In this document: positions 55,981-64,000 of the stretch, one piece after another
Layout: each line of letters opens with the position of its first letter
How positions within the stretch are numbered: the stretch's first letter is position 1
Origin: Rana temporaria
Taxonomy: Eukaryota; Chordata; Amphibia; Anura; Ranidae
Assembly: GCF_905171775.1 (NCBI RefSeq)
Contig: NC_053490.1
Location: forward strand, 87,818,286-87,882,285
Direction of reading: 5' to 3'
Length of the DNA: 64,000 bases
Notes under the pieces: model-generated
The model's input: only the letters and a program-made list of their open reading frames with translations
Told to the model about the DNA's origin: nothing
The model's database searches: none
Made by a program: the position numbers and the translations under genes

Positions 55981-57516
55981 CAGTGGGGATCGAAAGTTTG
56001 GGCACCCCAGGTAAAAATTTGTATTAATGTGCATAACGAAGCCAAAGAAATATGGAAAAATTTCCAAAAGGCATCAAATTACATATTTAGACATTCTTAT
56101 AATATGTCAAAAAAAGTTAGAATATATTTCCATCATTTACACTTTCAAAATTACAGAAAACAAAAAAAATGGCGTCTGCAAAAGTTTGGGCACCCTGCAG
56201 AGTTAATATCTTGTACTGCCCCCTTTGGCAAGTATCACAGCTTGTAAATGCTTTTTGTAGCCAGCCAAGAGTCTTTCAATTCTTGTTTGAGGTATCTTTG
56301 CCCATTCTTCCTTACAAAAGTCTTCCAGTTCTTTGAGATTTCTGGGCTGTCTGTCACGCACTGCTCTTTTAAGGTCTATCCATAGATTTTCAATTATGTT
56401 GAGGTCAGGAGATTGTGAAGGCCATGGCAAAACCTTCAGTTTACGCCTCTTGAAGTAATCCCCTGTGGATTTTGAGGTGTGTTTAGGATCATTATCAATT
56501 TGTAGAAGCCATCCTCTCTTTAACTTCAGCTTTTTCACAGATGGCATCAAGTTACCATCCAAAATTTGCTGAAATTTTATTGAATCCATTTTCCTTCTAC
56601 TCGTGAAATGTTCCCTGTGCCACTGGCTGCAATACAACCCCAAAGCATGAATGATCCATCCTCATGCTTAACAGTTGGACAGAGGTTCTTTTCATAAAAT
56701 TCTGTGCCCTTTCTTCTCCAAACGTACCTTTGCGCATTCCCGGCCAAAAAGTTATATTTTAACCTCATCAGTCCACAGAACTTGTTTCCAAAATGCATCA
56801 GGCTTGTCTATATGTTCATTTGCAAAGTTCAAACGCTGATTTTTATGGTGAGGACGTAGAAGAGGTTTTCTTCTGATGACTCTTCCATGAAGACTATATT
56901 TGTACAAACATCTCTTTATAGTGGAATAGTGTACCACAACTCCAGTGTCTGCCAGATCTTTCTGGAGGGATCGTGCAGTCAAACGTGGGTTTTGAATTGC
57001 TTTTCTCACAATCCTGCGAGCTGTTCTGTCTGATATTTTTCTTGGTCTTCCAGATCTTGCATTAACTTCCACTGTTCCTGATGACTGCCATTTCTTAATT
57101 ACATTTCCGAACAGAGGATATTGACATCTGAAAACGCTTTGCTATCTTCTTATAGCCTTCTCCAGCTTTGTGAGCGTCAACTATTTTCAGTTTCAGTTTT
57201 CTAGACAACTGCTTAGAAGAACCCATGGTACTGATTGTTGGGGCAAGGTCAGCTGAGTCTGGGCATTTAAAACCTTTGAGATTGACATCACTTGGTCTTC
57301 CCAGACGATGATTGAGAACAATCCATGACACTGGCAGGTCTAAGCTTTGCAAAGGGGGTAGTGCATGCTATAAATTCTGCAGGGTGCCCAAACTTTTGTA
57401 GACGCCATTTTTTGGTTTTCTGTAATTTTGAAAGTGTAAATGATGGAAATAAAATCAAACTTTTTTTGACATATAAGAATGTCTAATCTGTAATTTGATG
57501 CCTTTTGGAGATTTTT
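55981..57516 (-). mobile_element. Tc1-like element with one terminus lost
   Basis: The left terminus CAGTGGGGATCGAAAGTTTG follows TA at 55979-55980. Homology stops near 57516, roughly 90 bp short of the expected other terminus, where a Tigger-like end begins. With one terminal repeat gone it cannot be mobilised normally. Confidence 0.85.
56203..57230 (-). pseudogene. Tc1 (DD34E) transposase pseudogene in several frames
   Basis: On the minus strand the start is MGSSKQLSRKLKLKIVDAHK just upstream of 57095. A second frame (57072 down) carries GRPRKISDRTARRIVRKAIQ and the first catalytic block VLWTDEVKI. A third has TVKHEDGSFMLWGCIA. A fourth (56643-56203) has QIDNDPKHTSK, SPDLNIIENLW and the conserved end ILAKGGSTRY. 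The spacing in that frame is DD34E. At least three frame breaks make it non-functional, though all catalytic residues survive. Confidence 0.9.
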
Positions 57517-57761
57517 TTGTTCGTCAATGCTCGGATAGACTATCCGAGGTTTGCCGAGGTGTCCTCTGGCCTTTACGGCCATTTCCGAGGCTCTCTGGCA
57601 CCCCCCTACCTCTAGCCGCATGCGGTATTGCATGCCATTGAAGTTAATGCGGAAACAAATTATTTTAGTTTCCATTGACTTCTATGGGGATGATATGCAA
57701 GTTCTTTGGATTACGAGCATTCTCCTGGAACGAATTATGCTCGTATTCCGAGGTTCCACTG
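57517..57761. mobile_element. Tigger/pogo-like terminal fragment
   Basis: The right end reads in reverse as CAGTGGAACCTCGGAATACG and is followed by TA (57762-57763), as in Tigger-type pogo elements. A short inverted motif (ggattacgagcat and atgctcgtattcc) lies just inside the end. The left terminus is not found. It abuts the truncated Tc1. Confidence 0.55.
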
Positions 57762-57763
57762 TA

Positions 57764-58646
57764 TATGTATATAAAAAATAAGGTAACAAATATTGCTCAC
57801 AATATTGTTTAAAAAACATAACAAATAAAAACACTCACAAGGATACAATCGCTCTTAATAATAACACTTTTCAGTGTGTACAATCGGTCTGCATGCACTG
57901 GTCTATTACCGCTCAGCAGTTCTGAGATTGGCAGCGTGATGACATCATTGCCATGCGGCTCTGCCTCCTATATGCATTACATCCAGTGGGCAGGACTTCA
58001 GTTGCCTACTTTTTGAAAACAGAAATCTGTGTAAGCTCCACATGTGCTGTGGAGATTCCATGATTGAAGGATTTTAAATCCAATGAATAAAAGGGCAGGG
58101 CCAGGGACAGTAAGGCTGGTGAGGAAAGGACTAGATCATGGACTTACTCCAGTCAAGAAATGAGACAGGCGCTCTAATGCACGCTGTGAGAAGTTTACAG
58201 CATGCAATGAGAGAAGTTTGTACAACTCTTTGAAATGGAAGGTAAGGCTGGAGTTCAGCTCTAAGAAATGTCTCATGTTCCTACCAACCAGGTAGGTGAG
58301 TGGTGCTGGCACAGGCTCTGGGAACTTTGGGGTGGCAGGTATCTGCCTAGCCCCATAGACATTAAATTCTCACTGAAAACAGCCAAATTGGATGTCTGTG
58401 GGTTGTGTCTGTGTCCATGGGCTGCTTAAAGCGTATGGGTAGTATTCTTTGACAGTTGACATACAAATTTACTTGTGGAAGCTTCAGGGGATGTTGAGAG
58501 AGGGAGGAATTGGCACCTTTTTATTTATCAAGATGTTGAAAAGGCATTGCGTTTATCAGTGTGAAATAGGTACAGACATAAATGTATAATGAAGCTGATG
58601 TTTTGGTTGTAGAAAAACAAATTAAGCATTGTCTGTCTTCCTACAG
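57764..58646. other. Intron sequence upstream of the exon
   Basis: No repeat with clear ends, apart from a ctggagttcagctctaag block at 58248-58265 resembling a TTAA-class end. The last 16 bases form the acceptor tract of the exon. Confidence 0.5.
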
Positions 58647-58746
58647 CACAGCCAAGTACAGCGTGGTGACGTTCCTACCTCGTTTCCTCTACGAGCAGAT
58701 CAGAAAAGCTGCCAATGCTTTCTTCCTCTTCATTGCCTTATTACAG
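58647..58746 (+). CDS. ATP8A2: Internal exon of a class 8A P4-ATPase (phospholipid flippase), probably ATP8A2
   Basis: This is the one host exon I can support. It is 100 bp, preceded by a pyrimidine-rich tract ending in AG (58641-58646) and followed by GT at 58747. The first base completes a split codon and 33 codons follow, reading TAKYSVVTFLPRFLYEQ then IRKAANAFFLFIALLQ, with no stop. This is the conserved N-terminal stretch around the first membrane helix of P4-ATPases, which flip phosphatidylserine and phosphatidylethanolamine to the cytosolic leaflet together with a CDC50 subunit. YEQIRKAANAFF fits ATP8A2 better than ATP8A1, which I recall as YSQFRRAANSFF. The next family motif (QIPDVSPTGRY) is not found downstream in the window, so the following intron exceeds 5 kb, and no earlier exon was recognised. 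Membership of the 8A class is near certain; the paralogue is less so. Confidence 0.85.
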
Positions 58747-58889
58747 GTAAAAACTCTCATTCACATGTGACATAACAAATTTGTTTTCAGTTTACAATGG
58801 CCATACACAGTCCTTATATAGAGCAAAAAGTCCAATCACTCCAGCAGCGCTTCACCAAAGAAATTCAACAGAGGAGCCTCCACCTCTAA

Positions 58890-59158
58890 GGCCTCGTACA
58901 CACGACCGAGTTTCTCGGCAAAAACCAGCAAGAAACTTGCTGGGAGATATTTTTTTGCCGAGGAAACCGGTCGTGTGTACATTTTCGTCGAGGAAACTGT
59001 CGAGAAACTCGACGAGCTTAAAACAGAGCATGTTCTCTATTACCTCGACGGGAATGGAGAAAATTGGCTTGTCTAATTCCTCGACAGCCTAACAAGGAAC
59101 TTGACGAGGAAAACTATGTGTTTCGCCCGTCGAGTTTCTCGGTCGTGTGTACAAGGCT
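58890..59158. mobile_element. TNA-class hairpin MITE close to the exon
   Basis: GGCCTCGTACACACGACCG at left, GGTCGTGTGTACAAGGC at right. Flanks TAA and TCA differ. The insertion begins 144 bp after the exon's donor site. Confidence 0.82.
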
Positions 59159-59348
59159 TCAGTGTTAGTAGTGCATTGTAAAGATAAGAGCAGCCAAATC
59201 CTATCCATTGGTACTAGGTAGTCTGTAGATGTTAGCTTGTAATAGCTACTTTAACACACCACCGGTGAAAGAAATTGTCTCACTCCCCTTATGCCACCTC
59301 ACTCACTGCTATTTATTACCTCTCATCTCTGATCAGCAAACATGCTTA

Positions 59349-59699
59349 GGCCCCTTTCACACAGGCTTTTAGATCAGGTCCGTCTGTCAGTTTTTCAGGC
59401 GGACCTGATTGGAGCCTCCTATAGAGCGGCGGATGTCAACAGTGACATATCCACTGACACCCGCTGCTATCCATTCCGATTCTGTCCGTTAAATCTAGAT
59501 GGCTGAAGGCCCTATTTTCCATCCGTCTGGCGTATCGAATGAAAACGGACAGGTGGTCCGTTCTCATCTGATCTTCCCATAGAGGAGAGTGGGGCTCTGA
59601 CAGGTCTGTCTCTACACATTGAGCGGAGATGGACCTGTCTGCCTGCTCAGCGGGGATCAGTGGGGTCCCGCCAGGTGGACCGCCATTGTAAAAGGACCC
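59349..59699. mobile_element. TNA-class hairpin MITE (GGCCCCTTT ends)
   Basis: TTA at 59346-59348 and 59700-59702. Ends GGCCCCTTTCACAC and the imperfect complement of GTAAAAGGACCC. Related to 20614-20928. Confidence 0.8.
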
Positions 59700-59702
59700 T
59701 TA

Positions 59703-60026
59703 ATGATCCACAGCAAACAACAATTCAATTGTGTTCAGGGTTCGCTAAAAATGCAAGAATAAAGGACACATACAATCCCCATAGCGTAATTCCGTTTCAC
59801 ATACTTTATTAAAATGATTGAAACTATTAAAATTACACTCACAGCGTATATATTGTAAACATGCCCATCAATAATAAGACAGAGACAGGCTGTTTGTATC
59901 ACTGCTCTCTCAGTTCAACATCACATCCGGCTGTCGCTCTGACGTCGCTTCCTGTCACCGTATAGTCACCCCTTGATGTTTCATCATTCTGACTTCCTCT
60001 GAAGACGTCTGACGTTAAATCCTTGT
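59703..60026. other. No recognised feature
   Basis: A/T-rich then GC-richer; likely an interspersed repeat of unknown class. Confidence 0.35.
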
Positions 60027-60029
60027 TAA

Positions 60030-60372
60030 GCCTGGGTTCACGCATATTGCTGTGCAATATGATGTCTGTGCAATACGAGTTCAGCCATACAGTTTGTATG
60101 ACTGAACTCGTATTGGATTTGCACAAAAAAGGTGCAGGGACTTTTTTTCCTGCACTGGAATCGGATTGCATGGGTGTTCACATCCATGCAATCAGATCCC
60201 TGTCCGAATCCAAAGTTCGCACTGCGATCTGTGAACTGATCTGGGGGCCATTAACTTTGTATTGACACCCGCAGCGGTTTGCAGAGGGCAGTGTGAACTG
60301 CCTGTGGGAGAGATACAGGAACACGCTTTAGAATCGTGCTGGTCCCTGCATTGCAAGAGTGTGAACCCAGGC
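60030..60372. mobile_element. TNA-class hairpin MITE (GCCTGGGTTCAC ends)
   Basis: TAA at 60027-60029 and 60373-60375. Ends GCCTGGGTTCACGC and the complement of GTGTGAACCCAGGC. tcagccatacagtttgtatg forms an inner palindrome with gactgaac. Confidence 0.87.
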
Positions 60373-60729
60373 TAAATGTTATTCTGATGTCTATACTGCC
60401 CAGAAAAAAAAAGGTATAGTAGAAAAAACAGAGCTGCATTAATTAGTGTCTGTTATATCTGCCTGGAGTTCAGCTTTAAATAATGGTATTGTTTATCACC
60501 ACGTGTAAAGTCAAACACATTTTTAGGAATTTTTGGGATAGAGCAGGAAATATTAGAATCCCTGTCAGGTGTTTTTTTTCTATCTGGGTCCTATGCAGGG
60601 GATTTCCCTTCACTTTCTGTTCCAGTTGTTGATAGAACAAGTGTCCTTTTTGGAAGATTTCCCTTCACCTCCTGGCCTGGTTTCATCAGTAAAGTTTTGT
60701 ATTCTCCCCAACAGGGACACAGATAGCAA

Positions 60730-60951
60730 TAACAACTCATATTCAGCACCTTGTCCCCCTCTACCATCCAAAGTTAGTATAACAGAGTGCTCAGCCCATG
60801 GTGGCACCATATAAATCCAAATTAAAGATCTAGTCAGAAATAACAACCTATATTCAGCAACTTGTCCCCCTCTACCACCCAAAGTCAGTATAACAGGGTG
60901 CCCAGCCGATGGTGGCACCATATAAATCCAAACTAAAGATATAGTCAGAAC
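60730..60951 (+). repeat. 111-bp tandem duplication
   Basis: The block starting taacaactcatattcagc at 60730 recurs at 60841 (taacaacctatattcagc), with about 10 differences. It follows a decayed TTAA-class arm (60600-60680). Confidence 0.9.
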
Positions 60952-60984
60952 TCCTTATGCTATGCATTAAAAGCAGATGCTTAA

Positions 60985-61442
60985 AGCGGGGGTTCACCCA
61001 AAAATACATTTTTAACATTACATTCAGCCGAGTTGTCCTAATGACAATCGGCTGTTTTTTTTTCCCTGTACATACCGTATTTTCACCGCCGCTTCCGGGT
61101 ATGTCTTCTGCGGGACTGGGCGTTCCTAATTGATTGACAGGCTTCCGACCGTCGCATACAGCGCGTCACGAGTTGCCGAAAGAAGCCGAACGTTGGTGCG
61201 GCTCTATACGGCGCCTGCGCACCGACGTTCGGCTTCTTTTGGCAACTCGTGACGCGCAGTATGCGACGGTCGGAAGCCTGTCAATCAATTAAGAACGCCC
61301 AGTCTCGCAGAAGACATACCCGGAAGCGGCGGTGAAAATACGGTATGTACGAAAAAAAACAAAAAAAAAAACAGCCGATTGTCATTAGGACAACTCGGCT
61401 GAATGTAATGTTAAAAATGTATTTTTTGGGTGAACCTCCGCT
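60985..61442. mobile_element. TTAA-class long-hairpin MITE (AGCGGGGGTTCACCC)
   Basis: TTAA at 60981-60984 and 61443-61446. Ends AGCGGGGGTTCACCC and the complement of GGGTGAACCTCCGCT. The arms match almost perfectly over about 200 bp, with gcggctctatacggcgcctg at the centre, also seen in 43177-43699. Confidence 0.93.
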
Positions 61443-61796
61443 TTAAGCTTGCAAATTTATGTGGAGGCCACACTGGCTTGTCAAGGCCCCCCCCCCAAAA
61501 TAATAAAACATTGACCCTGGGACCCACACAGCAATAATTAGATTAAGAACGTTTTTATTAATATCAACCTGACAGGTTCTAACCCTACTGTATCCAAAAC
61601 ATAAAGTAAAGATGTTGGCTTTGGATAGAGGATAACTGGAAACCTGTGAATTAAGGGAAAACACAACCAACTATGCTGTAGTCCTTTTCCAATAGTTTTA
61701 TTTCAAGGACAGTACAAGCCTCCAACATTTGCTTATAAAACAATCAGTATTCAATCAGTATTCCAAAGACATTTACCAGAATGCTATGCAATTATG

Positions 61797-62663
61797 TACT
61801 GTATTTGCTGGCGTATAAGGGCTCTTTCACACGTCCGTTCAGTTTTTCAGATCAGTTTTTTTTTCATCAGTTGATCAGTTTTTCCATCAGTTTTTCCATC
61901 AGTTTTTCCATCAGTTTTTGCATCAGTTTTTGCATCAGTTTTTCCATCCGTTTTTTTTTTTTTTTTTTGGGCTTTTTACATAGAAAAACGGATGTTAGCG
62001 GAACGGATGATAAACAGATCATCCGTTAACGTCCGTTTTTCGTCCGTTACGTTTTCTAGACGGAAGAAAAATAGGGTTTTCTTCCGTCCAAAAAAACGGA
62101 ACTTAACGCAGACGGATGCTAACGGACGTTAGCGGATGCTCATCCGCTAACGGACGCTAGCCCATAGGGAATCATTGCGGTCCGTTAACGGACGTCCAAA
62201 AAACGGACGAACGGAACGGACGTGTGAAAGAGCCCTTAGACTACCTTTTACACTCCGCTACATACAGTATATACCGGTTAGCCAATCCCGGTGAGCGCTG
62301 TATTCAAAGGAATACAGAGCCTGCTCGGATTGAAGTAACAACCTCTGCCAATCTGAGCAGGCTACATACAGAAGCCTGCTCGGATTGGCTTTGAGAGTCA
62401 AAGAGGCGTGGGCTGATGATGTTACAGCCCCTGCCAATCCAAGCAGGCTTTGTATTCATTAATAGAATACATCACTCGCTGTGATTGGCTCCAGCTCCAG
62501 CAAGAAGGAAGAAGAATATGGCTCCAGAAGGAAGAAATATGAAGCGTCAGAAGCCTCGGAAGGGGGCTGTCTTATACGGTGAGTACAGGCAAAAAATCTT
62601 AAACTGTCAAATTAGGGGGTCGTCTTATACGCCCGGTCACCTTATACACCTGCAAATACGGTA
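61797..62663. mobile_element. Element with TACTGTATTTGC...GCAAATACGGTA ends
   Basis: The left TACTGTATTTGCTGGCGTAT and right ACACCTGCAAATACGGTA are inverted. Inside are copies of gcctgctcggattg and its complement caatcygagcaggc. A TNA hairpin at 61819-62235 is inserted near the left end. Related end sequence appears near 3160-3186 (ataaatacggta). Confidence 0.7.
61819..62235. mobile_element. TNA-class hairpin MITE with a tandem-repeated arm
   Basis: TAA at 61816-61818, TTA at 62236-62238. Ends GGGCTCTTTCACACGTCCG and its complement. The left arm has about eight copies of tcagtttttcca-like units, absent from the right arm, which instead has aacggacg repeats. Confidence 0.82.
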
Positions 62664-62770
62664 GACCTTTCAAGGTAGGGATACATTTCTGTGGGCTAAA
62701 GAATAGTATTTCACCCTGATTAGAATAGTTCCACCCTGATCGATGTCAGAATACGGAGCATCACCTCTTA

Positions 62771-63115
62771 TGCCCCATACACATGTGCGGGATTTCCGAC
62801 AGGAAAAGTTCCCATCGGAAATCCAGAGGGGAAAGCCGAGAACCTGCTTGGTCAGTCTTTCCCCCTACACACGGCCGGTTGTCCCGGCCATGTGTATGCT
62901 CCATCGCAGTTTTTCCCATAGGAAAACTGCCAAAAAACGCCGGGTAAAAGTCCGCCGGTTTTCCCAGTGGGAAAAAAGAGAACTGGTTCTCTATTTTTGT
63001 CCGGTGGTTTTTGGGCAGTTTTCCCGTCGGAAAAACTGCAAGGAGCATACACACGGTCGGGATTTCCAGCCAAAAGCTCTCCTCACAGTTTTCCCGTCTG
63101 GAACTGATCGCTATA
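62771..63115. mobile_element. TNA-class hairpin (TGCCCCATACACATG), right end decayed
   Basis: TTA precedes TGCCCCATACACATGTGCGG. Right-arm gagcatacacacggtcggga is complementary to inner left sequence. No clean right terminus. Confidence 0.6.
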
Positions 63116-63903
63116 GATATTCTTTCACTTTGGTAGACCTTGTTCTGATAACCTCCATTTTCATCATCTTGTCCCCACTTTGCAAATTTACCACTTGCAA
63201 GTTTGATTCTAAGGTCAAATAATCACCGGAGTTTGCGTTTGCTGCCTTGTTTACTCCATAATCTAGCAGTCTTGGTCAAACAGCCCCTTCGCTTTCTCCA
63301 AACTACAATTCTGTGTAAGGATGCTCATGATGAGAGATGTGTCCATTACTCATATATGCCAATATAGTTTTGTATAGGCAAATTAGCCTAAAGTTTTATT
63401 ATCTTTATTTTGGTTCACAAGATTTTCAGTGAGATGCAATTCTAGTGCACACCTCTATTAAATGCAGACTGAAATTTCATGTGTCTTGCATACATGCAAA
63501 TTCTACTTACAAATCTCAGTATATATTTGCTCATTGCAAATTTGTGTCTAAAGAACACATATAACTTTATTTTGTACACTTTTAAAGCATATCATTTTCA
63601 TTAGACATGAGAGCGCTAAGCAAGACTTGACAAATGATGTTGAGATAAAAAAGTAATTTTCAAGCTGACAAACCCTTCAGCCATGCAAAAGAAATAGGCC
63701 TGTTTTATCAAGTGCCTTGTAGTCTATTAAGCTCTATTTTCACAGCCACTATATGGGCTATTACTCGAAGGGTTTGACCATGCAGAGAGTGTGTTTTGAT
63801 TCGATCCGTTCTAATAAACTAGTAAAGAATAGGGAAGACTTTTCAAGGTGAAGTCCAGACAGGTGGCAGCCACTGAACCAGATATGAATTGTGATTGTCT
63901 AGG
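63116..63903. other. No recognised feature
   Basis: A/T-rich, likely unique intron. Confidence 0.4.
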
Positions 63904-64000
63904 CCAGGGCTAGACAAACGATGGCCCTCCAGCTGTTGCGGAACTATAAGTCCCATCATGCCTCTGCCTCTGGGAGTAATTGTCGGTCTTCCCATCATGC
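63904..64000. mobile_element. Left end of an hAT-type element, cut by the window end
   Basis: CAGGGCTAGACAAACGATGG, then GGCCCTCCAGCTGTTG and CCCATCATGCCTCTG, is a familiar vertebrate hAT terminus. The rest lies beyond the window. Confidence 0.65.

Noticed and set aside
55665..56247. Frames of 120-180 codons with TLHYTAPHSSG-type repeats
   Set aside because: The 35-bp tandem repeat followed by the untranslated end of a Tc1 element.
62743..63222. 159-codon frame
   Set aside because: Covers a decayed hairpin element; no homology and no splice context.

Overview
The window looks like nuclear DNA of a true frog (Ranidae or a close relative). It has no bacterial-style genes. It is packed with vertebrate Tc1, hAT, L1 and MITE copies, including a high-copy interspersed repeat with 'cacttcaataccgggcact'-type ends that I associate from memory with ranid genomes. 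The only host coding sequence I can support is one 100-bp exon at 58647-58746, plus strand, with canonical AG/GT flanks. It encodes the first membrane-segment region of a class 8A P4-ATPase, most likely ATP8A2. The rest of the window is therefore probably intron of that gene.

Layout. 1-10 kb: MITE hairpins, several nested in each other, plus a 46-bp minisatellite at 1911-3080 and an L1 tail at 8627-9112. 10-17 kb: a possible hAT, an L2/CR1-type LINE tail, an L1 ORF2 fragment, more hairpins and a 282-bp hAT. 17.7-20.5 kb: a 2.75-kb hAT-like element with a perfect 8-bp target duplication, carrying two minisatellites and a long inverted repeat. 20.6-26.5 kb: TNA-, TTAA- and A/T-flanked hairpins and the ranid repeat. 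27.1-29.8 kb: a dead Tc1, then a hairpin element interrupted by an intact 1566-bp Tc1-like element with a 339-aa transposase whose catalytic spacing is DD37E. 30-36.5 kb: hairpins, including two abutting ones that share a TCA flank. 36.5-41.2 kb: one Tc1 broken by a 5'-truncated L1 and another broken by two TTAA hairpins. 42-47.6 kb: more hairpins, a Tc1 with a hairpin in its transposase, a 1.2-kb solo LTR and a TTAA element. 48.9-54.8 kb: hairpins and a second minisatellite-bearing hAT. 55.7-57.8 kb: a 35-bp tandem repeat, a decayed Tc1 and a Tigger-like end. 58.6-64 kb: the exon, then more hairpins and the left end of an hAT that runs off the window.

Almost all long open frames are artefacts of minisatellites (unit lengths 31 and 132 bp) or hairpin arms. 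The DD37E transposase is the only intact mobile-element gene. Three hairpin classes can be separated by their flanks: 3-bp TNA duplications with ends such as GGCC-CGTACACACGA, TTAA duplications with AGGGG or AGCGG starts (resembling the Xenopus T2/Kolobok group), and 3-bp, mostly A/T duplications with GGGCCAGATTC-like ends. The nesting order gives a readable relative history. I see no CRISPR, operon, rRNA or tRNA gene.
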